From: Frigidibacter albus
GTDB taxonomy: Bacteria > Pseudomonadota > Alphaproteobacteria > Rhodobacterales > Rhodobacteraceae
Reading direction: 5' to 3'
DNA: 64,000 nucleotides
NCBI RefSeq assembly: GCF_009908165.1
Contig: NZ_JAAAUC010000013.1
Coordinates: forward strand, 1-64,000
This document shows, one piece after another, positions 33,598-43,056 of the stretch. How positions within the stretch are numbered: the stretch's first letter is position 1; every line of letters starts with the position of its first letter. Both the position numbers and the translations under genes were made by a program. The notes beneath the pieces are model-generated. The model made no database searches and was not told the origin of the DNA. It saw only the letters and a program-made list of their open reading frames with translations.

Positions 33598-34875
33598 ATG
33601 AAGTTCGAATCCTATTGGCACGACACGGCGCCCGCCTTCACCGACGCGGCGGCCGGGCCGGTCGCGGGCCACTATGATGTGGCGGTGATCGGCGCCGGCT
33701 TCACCGGGCTGGGGGCGGCGCGCAAGCTGGCCAAGGAGGGCCGCCGGATTGTGGTGCTGGAGGCGAAGAGCGTCGGCTTCGGTGCCTCTGGCCGCAATGG
33801 CGGGCATCTGAACAACGGCATCGCCCACAGCTTCGTCCACGCGAAAGAGATGTTCGGGGCGGAACGGGCCAAGGCGATGTACCGCGCCTTCGACCAAGGC
33901 ATCGAGACGCTGGAACGCATCATCGCCGAGGAAGGTATCGCCTGCGACTTCCGCCGGTCCGGCAAGCTCAAGCTCGCCTCCAAGCCCGCGCATTACGACA
34001 GCCTCGCGCGGAACTTCGAGGCGATCCACCGCGAGGTGGATGCCGATACGGCGATCCTGTCCAAGGCCGATCTGGCGGGCGAGATCGGGTCGGACATCTT
34101 CCACGGCGGGATGCTGCAGCACAAGAGCGCCATGATGCATATGGGCCGCTTCGTGGTCGGCCTTGCCGAGGCCGCTGCCCGGCATGGCGCGGTGATCCAT
34201 GAGAATGCGCCCGTCACCGCCCGCCGCCAGAACGGCAAGGGATGGGAGCTGACGACGCCGCAAGGCACGGTCACCGCCGACAAGGTGTTCCTGGCCACTG
34301 GCGCCTATACCACCTCGGCCTTCCGCTACTTCCGCCGCCGCATCGTGCCGGTGGGCAGCTTCCTGCTGGCGACCCGGCCGCTGACCGAGGCCGAGGTGTC
34401 GGCCACCATGCCCGGCAACCGCACCTGCGTGACTTCGCTGAACATCGGCAACTACTTCCGCCTGTCGCCCGACAACCGGCTGATCTTCGGCGGCCGCGCC
34501 CGGTTCTCGGCCCGGTCCGATCAGCAGTCGGATGCGAAGAGCGGCGCGATCCTTGAGGCGGCGCTGGCAGGGATCTTTCCGCAGCTGGCGGGGGTGGAGG
34601 TGGACTATTGCTGGGGCGGGCTCGTGGACATGACCAAGGACCGCTTTCCCCGCGCCGGCCATGCGGACGGGGTCTACTACTCGATGGGCTATTCCGGCCA
34701 CGGCGCGCAGATTGCCACCCATATGGGCGAGATCATGGCCGACCTGATCACCGGCCGCTTCGACCGCAATCCTTGGGCCGATCTGCCGTGGAAGGCGGTT
34801 CCGGGGCATTTCGGCCAGCCCTGGTTCCTGCCGCTGGTGGGCACCTACTACAAGCTGCTGGACCGGGTGCAGTAG
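33598..34875 (+). CDS. FAD-dependent oxidase, gamma-glutamylputrescine oxidase-like (PuuB/OrdL type)
   Basis: 425 residues from MKFESYWHDTAPAFTD. FAD motif VAVIGAGFTGLGAARKLAKEG (about 25-45), then GFGASGRNGGHLNNG, the signature of PuuB/OrdL-type oxidases, and C-terminal YCWGGLVDMTKDRFPRAG with MGYSGHGAQIATHMG. It would oxidise a primary or secondary amine to an aldehyde. Start ATG 33598 is 4 bases after the HAD stop. Two aldehyde dehydrogenases follow on the other strand, matching an amine to aldehyde to acid route. Confidence 0.88.
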   Translation: MKFESYWHDTAPAFTDAAAGPVAGHYDVAVIGAGFTGLGAARKLAKEGRRIVVLEAKSVGFGASGRNGGHLNNGIAHSFVHAKEMFGAERAKAMYRAFDQGIETLERIIAEEGIACDFRRSGKLKLASKPAHYDSLARNFEAIHREVDADTAILSKADLAGEIGSDIFHGGMLQHKSAMMHMGRFVVGLAEAAARHGAVIHENAPVTARRQNGKGWELTTPQGTVTADKVFLATGAYTTSAFRYFRRRIVPVGSFLLATRPLTEAEVSATMPGNRTCVTSLNIGNYFRLSPDNRLIFGGRARFSARSDQQSDAKSGAILEAALAGIFPQLAGVEVDYCWGGLVDMTKDRFPRAGHADGVYYSMGYSGHGAQIATHMGEIMADLITGRFDRNPWADLPWKAVPGHFGQPWFLPLVGTYYKLLDRVQ

Positions 34876-34904
34876 ACATCGACGCTAGCTGGGTGTTTCC
34901 AAGC

Positions 34905-34932
34905 CTTCGGGGGGCTGACTGCCCCCCCGAAG
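34905..34932. terminator. Bidirectional hairpin terminator between convergent genes
   Basis: Arms CTTCGGGGGG (34905-34914) and CCCCCCGAAG (34923-34932) pair perfectly. It lies between the FAD oxidase (ends 34875, +) and the GabD-like gene (ends 34944, -). GTTTCCAAG is repeated on both flanks. No U-run, but position favours a shared terminator. Confidence 0.65.
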
Positions 34933-34943
34933 CGTTTCCAAGG

Positions 34944-36419
34944 TCAGAGACCGGCCATGTGGAAGGCCTTGGTCTCCAGATACTCGTCAATCCCCACCCG
35001 CGCGCCTTCGCGGCCCAGACCGGACTGCTTGACCCCGCCAAAGGGCGACACCGCGGTCGAGATGCTGCCGGTGTTCAGCCCCACCATCCCGAATTCCAGC
35101 GCCTGCCCGACGCGCCAGGCGCGGCGGTGGCTTTCGGTGTAGAAATAGGCGGCAAGGCCGAAGGGGGTGGCATTGGCAAGGCGGATCGCCTCCTCCTCCG
35201 TCTCGAACCGGAACAGCGGGGCGACGGGCCCGAAGGTTTCCTCCTGCGCCAGTTCCATCGCCTCGGTCGCGCCGGTCAGCACCATCGGCGCGGCGTATTG
35301 GCCGCCTTCGGGCACAGCGGCGCGGGCGAGGATCACCGCGCCCTTGGCGGTGGCATCGGCGACGTGGCGGGCGATCTTGTCGATTGCGGCGGCGTTGATC
35401 ATGGGGCCGATCTCCACCCCCGGCTCCAGCCCGGGGCCGACCTTCATCACCGACACTTTCGCGGCCAGTTTCGCGGCAAAGGCCTCATACACCCCCGCCT
35501 GCACCAGAATCCGGTTGGAGCAGACGCAGGTCTGCCCGCCATTGCGGAACTTCGACGCGATGGCGCCCTCCACCGCAGCCTCCAGATCGGCATCGTCGAA
35601 CACCACGAAGGGCGCGTTGCCGCCAAGCTCGAGGCTCAGCCGCTTCACCGTCGGCGCGCATTGGGCCATCAGCAGCGAGCCGATGCGGGTCGATCCGGTG
35701 AAGGACAGCTTGCGCACCATAGGGTTCGCCGTCAGCTCTGCCCCGATCTCGGCCGGCATCCCGGTGACGATGTTGATCACCCCGGCGGGAATGCCCGCGC
35801 GTTCGGCCAGAACCCCGAGGGCCAGCGCCGAGAAGGGCGTGAACTCGGACGGCTTGATCACCACCGTGCAGCCCGCTGCCAGCGCCGGGGCGACCTTGCG
35901 CGTGATCATCGCATTGGGGAAGTTCCACGGGGTCACGATGGCCGACACGCCCACCGGCTCTTTCAGCACCACGATCTGCCGGTCGCCGGCAGGGGCGGGG
36001 ATCACCGAGCCTTCGATGCGCCGCGCCTCTTCGGCGAACCATTTCACGAAGGACGCGCCATAGGCGATCTCTCCCCGCGCCTCGGCCAGCGGCTTGCCCT
36101 GCTCCAGCGTCACGATCAGCGCGAGGTCGTCGGCATGGGCCTCCATCAGCGCGAACCAACGCTCCAGCGCCGCGGCGCGGGCGGCATGGGGCACCCGGCG
36201 CCAGATCTGGAACGCGGTATTTGCGGCGGCAATCGCCGCAGCCGTTTCGCCGCCCGACAGGTCAGGCACCGTGCCGATGACCGCGCCCGTCGCCGGGTCG
36301 GTCACTTCGACGACCTTGCCGCTGGCGGCCGGCAGCCACGCGCCGCCGATCAGCGCCGCCTGCCGGAACAGACCCTCGTCCTTCAGCCCCGGAAGGCTGG
36401 CGTAAACCCTTGCACCCAT
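34944..36419 (-). CDS. gabD: Succinate-semialdehyde dehydrogenase-like aldehyde dehydrogenase
   Basis: 491 residues. NAD(P) and catalytic features: PWNFPNAMITRK (164-175), FTGSTRIG (240-247), Glu base in LELGGNAP (E264), catalytic Cys in FRNGGQTCVCSNR (C298), and the C-terminal GREGARVGIDEYLETK typical of GabD. It oxidises succinate semialdehyde or glutarate semialdehyde to the diacid, feeding the TCA cycle. Length equals E. coli GabD within a few residues. ATG 36419 follows GAGGGA. Eleven bases downstream of the isopropylmalate-type dehydrogenase and probably in one operon with it and the next aldehyde dehydrogenase. Confidence 0.85.
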   Translation of the reverse strand: MGARVYASLPGLKDEGLFRQAALIGGAWLPAASGKVVEVTDPATGAVIGTVPDLSGGETAAAIAAANTAFQIWRRVPHAARAAALERWFALMEAHADDLALIVTLEQGKPLAEARGEIAYGASFVKWFAEEARRIEGSVIPAPAGDRQIVVLKEPVGVSAIVTPWNFPNAMITRKVAPALAAGCTVVIKPSEFTPFSALALGVLAERAGIPAGVINIVTGMPAEIGAELTANPMVRKLSFTGSTRIGSLLMAQCAPTVKRLSLELGGNAPFVVFDDADLEAAVEGAIASKFRNGGQTCVCSNRILVQAGVYEAFAAKLAAKVSVMKVGPGLEPGVEIGPMINAAAIDKIARHVADATAKGAVILARAAVPEGGQYAAPMVLTGATEAMELAQEETFGPVAPLFRFETEEEAIRLANATPFGLAAYFYTESHRRAWRVGQALEFGMVGLNTGSISTAVSPFGGVKQSGLGREGARVGIDEYLETKAFHMAGL

Positions 36420-36430
36420 GATGAAATCCC

Positions 36431-37462
36431 TCAGTCCAATGCGGCCAGAACGGCCCTTGTGATCGCCTCGGTCCGGTCCTGCCCCGGCACGGTGCCGATG
36501 CCCTGCGCCGTGGTCGCGCCAAGCGCCGCCATGATCCGCGCCGACGCGACCGCCTCGCCCAGATGGTCCATCATCATCGCCGCCGACCAGATCGCGGCGA
36601 TGGGGTTTGCGATGCCCAGATGCGCGATATCGGGGGCCGACCCATGCACGGGCTCGAACATCGACGGGGCCGAGCGCGAGGGGTTGATATTGGCCGAGGC
36701 GGCAAAGCCGAGCCCGCCCTGAATCGCCGCGCCCAGATCGGTGAGGATGTCGCCGAAGAGGTTCGACGCCACCACCACGTCAAGGCTTTCGGGCGCCATC
36801 ACCATGCGCGCGCAGATCGCGTCGACATGGTAGTGGCTGACCTCGACATCGGGGTATTCGGCTGCCAGCTGGTCCGTCACCTCATCCCAGAACACCATCG
36901 AGTATTTCTGCGCGTTGGATTTGGTGACAGAGGCCAGCTTGCCCCGGCGCTTGCGCGCCTGCTCGAACCCAAAGCGCAGGATCCGCTCCACCCCTACCCG
37001 GGTGAAGACAGAGGTTTCCACCGCCACCTCATCGGGTGTGCCCACATGCACGCGGCCGCCCGCGCCGGAATACTCGCCTTCGGTATTCTCGCGGATGCAC
37101 AGGATATCGAACCCCTCCTTGCGCAGCGGCCCCTGCACGCCGGGCAGCAGCCGGTGCGGGCGGATATTGGCGTATTGCACGAAGGCCTTGCGGATCGGCA
37201 GCAAGAGCCCGTGCAGCGACACCGCATCGGGCACCAATGCGGGCCAGCCGACCGCGCCGAGGAAGATGGCGTCGAAGCTGCGCAGCGTCTCGATCCCGTC
37301 TTCGGGCATCATCCGGCCGGTTTGAAGGTAGGTCTCGCAGGACCAGGGGAAGGTCACTGTCTCCAGCAGGTCGGGGGCGGCTTTCTGCGCCACCTCGATG
37401 GCGGCCTCGGTGACGGGACGGCCGATGCCATCCCCCGGGATCAGGGCGATACGGTAGGTCAT
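36431..37462 (-). CDS. Tartrate/isopropylmalate-type beta-decarboxylating dehydrogenase
   Basis: 343 residues. Beta-decarboxylating dehydrogenase fold: IALIPGDGIGRPV start, GAVGWP, the substrate loop LRPHR-type NIRPHRLLPGV, RENTEGEYSGAGG, TKSNAQKYS and the NAD/metal Asp block SNLFGDILTDLG. GLLLPIRKAF and GRMMPEDG are the marks of the tartrate dehydrogenase (TtuC/DmlA) branch rather than LeuB or Icd. It would oxidise a 2-hydroxy acid such as D-malate or tartrate with loss of CO2. Start ATG 37462 follows GAGGA. It lies 7 bases after the aldehyde dehydrogenase stop. Confidence 0.86.
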   Translation of the reverse strand: MTYRIALIPGDGIGRPVTEAAIEVAQKAAPDLLETVTFPWSCETYLQTGRMMPEDGIETLRSFDAIFLGAVGWPALVPDAVSLHGLLLPIRKAFVQYANIRPHRLLPGVQGPLRKEGFDILCIRENTEGEYSGAGGRVHVGTPDEVAVETSVFTRVGVERILRFGFEQARKRRGKLASVTKSNAQKYSMVFWDEVTDQLAAEYPDVEVSHYHVDAICARMVMAPESLDVVVASNLFGDILTDLGAAIQGGLGFAASANINPSRSAPSMFEPVHGSAPDIAHLGIANPIAAIWSAAMMMDHLGEAVASARIMAALGATTAQGIGTVPGQDRTEAITRAVLAALD

Positions 37463-37469
37463 GGCGTCC

Positions 37470-38933
37470 TCACAGGTCGATCAGCACCGATTTGGTGCGG
37501 CGGTTGGCGTGATAGGCGTCGCGGCCCAGATCCTTGCCGATGCCCGAGGATTTGTATCCCCCCGTCGGCAGGATGTGATCGCGCGAGCGGCCATAGCGGT
37601 TGATCCAGACGGTGCCGGCCTCCAGCCGCTTCATCACCCGCAGGGCGCGTGACAGGTCGCGGGTGAAGAGGCCCGCGGCAAGGCCATAGGTCGGGTGATC
37701 GGCGAGGGCCAGCGCCTCCTCCTCGGTGCGGAAGGTCTGCAAGGTCAGGACCGGGCCGAAGATTTCCTCGGTCACGGCGGTGTTGGTCTGGCTGACGCCG
37801 GCCAGCAGGGTGGGGGCATAGAAATAGCCGGGGCAGTCGAGCCGGGCGGCGCCGGTCAGCACCTCCGCGCCCTCGGTGATGGCGGCGGCCACCAGCGCGT
37901 CGATCCGGTCCAGCTGGCGGGCCGAGATGATGGGGGTATACTCGGTGGCGGCGTCCCATGTCGGGCCGAGGCGGCCGGGCTGCAGGCGGGCGACGAGGGC
38001 TTCGGTCAGGGCCCCCGCGACGCTCGCCTCCACCAGAACCCGGCTGCCGGCGACGCAGACCTGCCCCGCGTTGAACAGGATGTTGCGGGCGATGCTGTCG
38101 GCGGCGAGGGTCAGGTCGGCATCGGCAAACACCAGTTGCGGGCTCTTGCCGCCCAGTTCCAGCGTCATCGGCTTGACACCGCTGCGGGCGATATTCGCCA
38201 TGATCGCCGATCCGGCGGCGGTGGAGCCGGTGAAGCTGACCTTGCCGATGCCGGGATGCCCGGTCAGGGCGTTGCCGGTGGTGGGGCCGTCGCCCAGAAC
38301 CACATTGACCAGCCCCGCCGGAATGCCGGCCTGCACCGACAGCTCGGCCATGCGCAGCGTGGCGAAGGGGGTCATCTCGGACGGCTTCAGCACCACGGCA
38401 TTTCCTGCGGCCAGCGCGGGGGCCAGCTTCCATCCGGCCATCGAGATCGGGAAGTTCCAGGGCGTGATCGCGCCCACCACGCCGTAGGGTTCGGTCACGA
38501 TCATGCCCAGCTGGTCGCCGCGGGTGGGCACCAGGTCGCCGCCCTCCTTGTCGGCCATCTCGGCGAAGAACCGGATCTGTTCGGCCGTCACCGCGATGTC
38601 GCCGGTGGCGATCTGGCTGATCAGGCGGGTGGAGGCGACGGCTTCGAGTCGGGCCAAGTGTTCGGCATCCGCCTCGATCAGATCGGCCCAACGGTGCAGG
38701 GCGCGGGTGCGCTCGCGCGGCTGGCAGCTGCCCCAACCCGATGATTTCAGGGCGGCCTTGGCGGTGCAGACCGCCTCATCCATCAGATCGGCGCTGGCGA
38801 TGGGCAGGCCGGCATAGGCCACGCCGTCCGAGGGGCGATGCAGGGTCATCGCGTCAGGTGAGGGCCGATAGCGGCCGCCGATGAAGTGCCCCTTCGGCAG
38901 GTCGAGCGCGTCGGGGTCGAAGGAAAGGCTCAT
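37470..38933 (-). CDS. NAD(P)-dependent aldehyde dehydrogenase family protein
   Basis: 487 residues. PWNFPISMAGWK (158-169), FTGSTAAGSAI (234-244), Glu base in LELGGKSP (E259), catalytic Cys in FNAGQVCVAGSR (C293), EEIFGPVL near the C-terminus. Closest by feel to the omega-aminoaldehyde/PuuC-like group, suiting oxidation of the aldehyde made by FAD oxidases or aminotransferase here. ATG 38933 follows GGAGA. First gene of a three-gene unit with the tartrate-type dehydrogenase and GabD-like gene. TAGACT at 38969-38964 is a possible -10. Confidence 0.9.
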   Translation of the reverse strand: MSLSFDPDALDLPKGHFIGGRYRPSPDAMTLHRPSDGVAYAGLPIASADLMDEAVCTAKAALKSSGWGSCQPRERTRALHRWADLIEADAEHLARLEAVASTRLISQIATGDIAVTAEQIRFFAEMADKEGGDLVPTRGDQLGMIVTEPYGVVGAITPWNFPISMAGWKLAPALAAGNAVVLKPSEMTPFATLRMAELSVQAGIPAGLVNVVLGDGPTTGNALTGHPGIGKVSFTGSTAAGSAIMANIARSGVKPMTLELGGKSPQLVFADADLTLAADSIARNILFNAGQVCVAGSRVLVEASVAGALTEALVARLQPGRLGPTWDAATEYTPIISARQLDRIDALVAAAITEGAEVLTGAARLDCPGYFYAPTLLAGVSQTNTAVTEEIFGPVLTLQTFRTEEEALALADHPTYGLAAGLFTRDLSRALRVMKRLEAGTVWINRYGRSRDHILPTGGYKSSGIGKDLGRDAYHANRRTKSVLIDL

Positions 38934-39062
38934 GGCGGTCTCCGGGGGGCTGGCTCTGCGGGGAGTCTAGCGCCGGGGTGCCCGCAGATTGCGTCGGGGC
39001 CACCCGCGTCGCAGCGGATAATTCTGTTTGCCGGCGCGGTGGCGCAATTCCCTGTGGGGGTG

Positions 39063-41009
39063 TCAGAGGGCGTATGCTTCGCGGAGACGGGCGAAAAGGG
39101 TGGGCATGTCGGTCTCGCCCGCCGCCACCTCGGCAAAGACCCGGTGCTTGAGGAAGAACCGCCAGCCGACCGGCTGCGCGGCGAGGAAGGCGGTCAGGTG
39201 GGCATAGCGATCTTCCGTCCAGACCGCCTCGAAGGCAAGGCGGCCGGGGCTGAAGGCATAGAGCGCGGGGGCCGGGCGGGGGGCGGCGCGCAGCGCCCCG
39301 GTCGTCGCCGCATCCACCGCACCGCCCGCGATCACCACGCCGTAGTCGCGGGCGGCGGCCTCGGGGCTGACCGCGCCGCGCTGCACGTCCTGTAGCACCA
39401 GCGCCGGAGGCCGCGCGAAGGGATCGCCCCAACCGCCCGCGCCTGGGCCGGTGACGCGGATCACGTCGCCGGGGGCGCAGTGGACCAGATCGGTGTTGCC
39501 CAGCTCGACCGCCTGATCCGACCCCGGATTTTTCACGAAGCGCGAAACGCAGGCCTCGCCCGCGCCGTTCAGGCCCCATGCGCCCATGATGGATCGGTTG
39601 CGGTTGCGGGCCGTGACCACGGTTTCGGGGGCCGTCACCTGAAACTCCATCACCGCCGACAGCCCGCCGCGCCACAACCCCGGCGCGCCGGTATCGGGCG
39701 TGAGGCCATAGCGCAGGAAGCGGATCGGCACCTCGGCCTCGGTGATCTCGACCGGGGTGTTGCGCAGGAAGCCCGTGGCCCCGCCCGCGCCGTCGCTGCC
39801 ATCGGCAAAGGGCATCGCGCCGCCACCGCCGCCCACCGGGCCGATGGAGGCCATGATCGGCCGGCCGTTCCGCGCCGCGGTCTTGATGTTCATGATCGCG
39901 TTGCCACCGGGGGCAGCCGCCGGGATGCGCCCCGGCAGGGCCTGCGCGAAGGCGCCCACCGTCACGATCTGCGTCATGGCGCAGGTCAGCGACCGCATCC
40001 CGATGGCCGCGCCGGGGGCAGAGTTCACCACCGTGCCTTCGGGCAGCACCGCCCGCGCCGGGCGCAGGGTGCCGGCGTTGAGCCAGAGCGACGGGTCGAG
40101 CGTATAGAGCACATAGGTCAGCCCGACCATCACCAGCGGATGCCGCTCGCGCCCGCCGGTCGGCATGTTCAGCGAGGAGCCAAGCTGCGGGTCCGAGCCG
40201 GTGTAATCCAGCGTCACCTCATCCCCCGCGATCCTTAGGGTCAGCGCGATGCGGGCGGGCAGGCCGGCGGGGCTGTCCTCATCGGCGTAGTCGGCAAAGC
40301 TGTAGCTGCCATCGGGGATGGTGCCGAGGATACGGCGGGCCTGCGCCTCGGCGTGGTCGAGGATCGCCTCCACGCCTTCCAGAAAGGCGGTCAGGCCAAA
40401 GCGGCGGATGATGCCCTGCATCTTGCGCTCGCCGACATTGACCGAGGCGATCTGCGCGGCAAGGTCGCCAAGGTTCTGGTCCGGCAGGCGCACATTGGCG
40501 CGGATCAGCTGCGCCACGAAGGGGTTCTGCACGCCGCCTTCCACCAGCTTGACCGGCGGGATGCGCAGGCCCTCTTGCGCAATCTCGGTCAGGCTGCGCG
40601 ACAGGCTGGCGGGCACGGCGCCGCCGACATCGGTGTTGTGGATGTGGCCGACGACGAAACAGGCCAGCTGCCCGCCGAAGAACACCGGCTTCCAGATGTG
40701 GATGTCGGGCGTGTGGGTGGCGACATGGCCCGCCTCGGGGTCATTGGTGATGCAGATATCGCCCTCGGCATAGTCCGGGATGCAGGCCAGCAGCGGGCCA
40801 TAGTCGATGCCGGAATACCAGGGCGCGCCGAACTGGCGCGGGTTGGCGAAGGCGAGGCCATCGCGCGTGACGATCTGGCAGGAGAAATCCTCGGTCTCCT
40901 TCACGAAGGCGGAATGGGCGGTGCGCATCAGGGTGAAGGCCATCGCATCGGCGGCGGCCCCGCAGAAATTGGCCAGAACCTGAAGGGTCCGGGGGGTGAT
41001 GGCGGTCAT
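39063..41009 (-). CDS. hyuB: Hydantoinase/oxoprolinase subunit B (HyuB)
   Basis: 648 residues. HyuB-type domain throughout: MRTAHSAFVKETEDFSC, GHIHNTDVGGAVP, the metal/active region NDPEAGHVATHTPDIH, and GGGGAMPFADG in the C-terminal half. With subunit A it opens cyclic amides (hydantoins, 5-oxoproline) using ATP. The gene is a natural B subunit, about the normal 520-690 residue range. ATG 41009 overlaps the HyuA stop as ATGA, so A and B are translationally coupled. Together with the M20 deacylase nearby it could process N-carbamoyl or N-acyl amino acids. Confidence 0.92.
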   Translation of the reverse strand: MTAITPRTLQVLANFCGAAADAMAFTLMRTAHSAFVKETEDFSCQIVTRDGLAFANPRQFGAPWYSGIDYGPLLACIPDYAEGDICITNDPEAGHVATHTPDIHIWKPVFFGGQLACFVVGHIHNTDVGGAVPASLSRSLTEIAQEGLRIPPVKLVEGGVQNPFVAQLIRANVRLPDQNLGDLAAQIASVNVGERKMQGIIRRFGLTAFLEGVEAILDHAEAQARRILGTIPDGSYSFADYADEDSPAGLPARIALTLRIAGDEVTLDYTGSDPQLGSSLNMPTGGRERHPLVMVGLTYVLYTLDPSLWLNAGTLRPARAVLPEGTVVNSAPGAAIGMRSLTCAMTQIVTVGAFAQALPGRIPAAAPGGNAIMNIKTAARNGRPIMASIGPVGGGGGAMPFADGSDGAGGATGFLRNTPVEITEAEVPIRFLRYGLTPDTGAPGLWRGGLSAVMEFQVTAPETVVTARNRNRSIMGAWGLNGAGEACVSRFVKNPGSDQAVELGNTDLVHCAPGDVIRVTGPGAGGWGDPFARPPALVLQDVQRGAVSPEAAARDYGVVIAGGAVDAATTGALRAAPRPAPALYAFSPGRLAFEAVWTEDRYAHLTAFLAAQPVGWRFFLKHRVFAEVAAGETDMPTLFARLREAYAL

Positions 41010-43048
41010 GCGTGCAACTCCCGCGTGAGGATGAGGTTGCCGAAGGGATCGACCTCCAGCGCGAAGCCGGGCGGGATGACGGTGGTGGTGTCGTCCTGCG
41101 TGACGATTGCGGGGGCGCTGAGTCGGTGGCCGGGATGCAGCCCGGCGCGGGGGTAGAGCGGTGTGGGGTGCGGCCGCCCGTCGAACCAGCCGGTGATCTG
41201 GCCGGAGGTCGTGGCCGGGCCGGTGGCGGGGGCCGGGCGTTGCAGGCGCGGTTTGGGCGTGGGGGCGCTGGCGACGAGCCGCAGGTTGACGATCTGCACC
41301 GGCGCCTCGGGGCTGTCATGCCCGAACAGCCGCGCATGTTCGGCATGGAAGGCGGCGGCGATGGCACCGCGGTCGGCGCTGCGCAGCCAGCCCGCTTGCA
41401 GCGGCGTTTCAATCTCGTAGCTCTGGCCCAGATAGCGCATGTCGGCGCTGACGGTGATCTGCGCCTCGGCCGCGTGCCCCTGGGCGGCGAGCCAGTCGCG
41501 GCCCGTTGCCTCCAGCTCTGCCAAAGGCGCGGCGAGGGTCTGTGCGCCCTCCTCTGTCAGGTCGACGAACAGGGTGCGGATGAAGTCGTTGCGCAGGTCG
41601 GCGATCAGGCCGCCAAGCGCCGACACCACGCCGGGGGTGGGCGGCACGATGACGCCTTTCATGTCCAGCTCTCGCGCCAGGAAACAGGCCAGCATCGCGC
41701 CCGCGCCGCCGCAGGCGAACAGGTGGAACTCGCGCGGGTCGATGCCGAAGCGCGAGATGAGGCCCGAGACTTCGGCATACATGGCAGACACCGCGATCTC
41801 GACGATGCTGGCGGCGGTCTCCTCGATGCTGGCATCCAACGCGGCGGCAAGCGGGGCGATGGCGGCGCGGGCGGCCTCGCGGTCCACCGTCACCGCGCCA
41901 TAGCCGAGCGTGCCATGGCCGATCAGGTTGGCGGCGGCCATCGCATCGGTGATCGTGGGCTGCGTGCCGCCGCGCCCGTAGCAGGCCGGGCCGGGGGTGG
42001 AGCCTGCGCTTTGCGGCCCCACGGTCAGGATGCCGCCCGCATCCACCGCGGCGACCGATCCGCCGCCCTGCCCCACCGAGCTGACCGCGACCGAGGGGAT
42101 GTGGATCTGGAAATCCCCGATCACCTCACCCGTGCCATATTGCGGCACACCGTCCAGGATCACCGCCACATCGGCCGATGTGCCGCCGATATCGAGGCTG
42201 AGCACCTTCGGAAAGCCGCATTCCCGCGCCAGCCAGCCCGCGCCGATCACGCCGGATGCGGTGCCCGACAGGATCATCTGCACGCATTCGGCCCGGGCCT
42301 GCGCAATGCCCATCACCCCGCCGTTGGACTTGGTGATATGGGCGGGCACGGTCACGCCCTTGTCTTTCAGCGCCGCCTCGAACCGGCCCAGATAATGGGC
42401 CACGCGCGGCTGCACATAGCCCGAGATGACGGCGGTGATGGTGCGCTCATACTCGCGGATCACCGGCCAGGTGCCGGAGGAGGTGACGACCGGCAGGCCG
42501 GGGGCGATCCTTGCGATCATCGCGGCGACGGCCTGCTCATGCGCGGGGTTGCGATAGGCGTGCAGGAAGGCCAGCACGATGCCCTCGGCGCCCGCGGCCT
42601 GCGCCTGCGCGACCATCGCCGCCACATCGGCGGGATCGGGCGCGGTGACCGCCTGGCCATCTGCCCCCATCCGCTCGGTGATGCCAAAGACCCGGTTGCG
42701 CGGGATCAGCGGCGCGGGGCGCCTCGAGTAGAGGTTGTGGATCTGCGGGATCTTGAGGCGGGCGATCTCCAGCACATCCTCGAAATTCCTTGTGGTGAAC
42801 AGGGCAAGCGGGGGGCCGTTGCGCTGGATCACGGTGTTGATGCCGACGGTGGTGCCATGGGTGAAATAGCTGACCTCGGCCGCGGGGATGCCATGGCCCC
42901 GGGCCAGACGGTCGAGCCCGGCGGTGATCTCGGCCCCCGGCGCATCGGGGCGCGAGAAGACCTTGAGCGTGGTGAGGGTGCCGCTGTCATCCAGCACCGC
43001 GAAATCTGTGAAGGAGCCGCCGACATCGACGCCGATCCTGTAGCCCAT
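41006..43048 (-). CDS. hyuA: Hydantoinase/oxoprolinase subunit A (HyuA), ATP-dependent
   Basis: 680 residues from MGYRIGVDVGGSFTDFAVLD. ASKHA-type ATPase start, then THGTTVGINTVIQRNG, a second phosphate-binding block in SLDIGGTSADVAVI and a CGGAGAM segment. Subunit A activates the ring of the substrate for hydrolysis with ATP. ATG 43048 was preferred because GAGG lies 6 bases before it; ATG 43060 is also in frame and overlaps the GNAT stop as ATGA, with AGGA touching the start codon. The four-residue difference does not alter the call. Confidence 0.9.
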   Translation of the reverse strand: MGYRIGVDVGGSFTDFAVLDDSGTLTTLKVFSRPDAPGAEITAGLDRLARGHGIPAAEVSYFTHGTTVGINTVIQRNGPPLALFTTRNFEDVLEIARLKIPQIHNLYSRRPAPLIPRNRVFGITERMGADGQAVTAPDPADVAAMVAQAQAAGAEGIVLAFLHAYRNPAHEQAVAAMIARIAPGLPVVTSSGTWPVIREYERTITAVISGYVQPRVAHYLGRFEAALKDKGVTVPAHITKSNGGVMGIAQARAECVQMILSGTASGVIGAGWLARECGFPKVLSLDIGGTSADVAVILDGVPQYGTGEVIGDFQIHIPSVAVSSVGQGGGSVAAVDAGGILTVGPQSAGSTPGPACYGRGGTQPTITDAMAAANLIGHGTLGYGAVTVDREAARAAIAPLAAALDASIEETAASIVEIAVSAMYAEVSGLISRFGIDPREFHLFACGGAGAMLACFLARELDMKGVIVPPTPGVVSALGGLIADLRNDFIRTLFVDLTEEGAQTLAAPLAELEATGRDWLAAQGHAAEAQITVSADMRYLGQSYEIETPLQAGWLRSADRGAIAAAFHAEHARLFGHDSPEAPVQIVNLRLVASAPTPKPRLQRPAPATGPATTSGQITGWFDGRPHPTPLYPRAGLHPGHRLSAPAIVTQDDTTTVIPPGFALEVDPFGNLILTRELHA

Positions 43049-43056
43049 GGGGTGCC

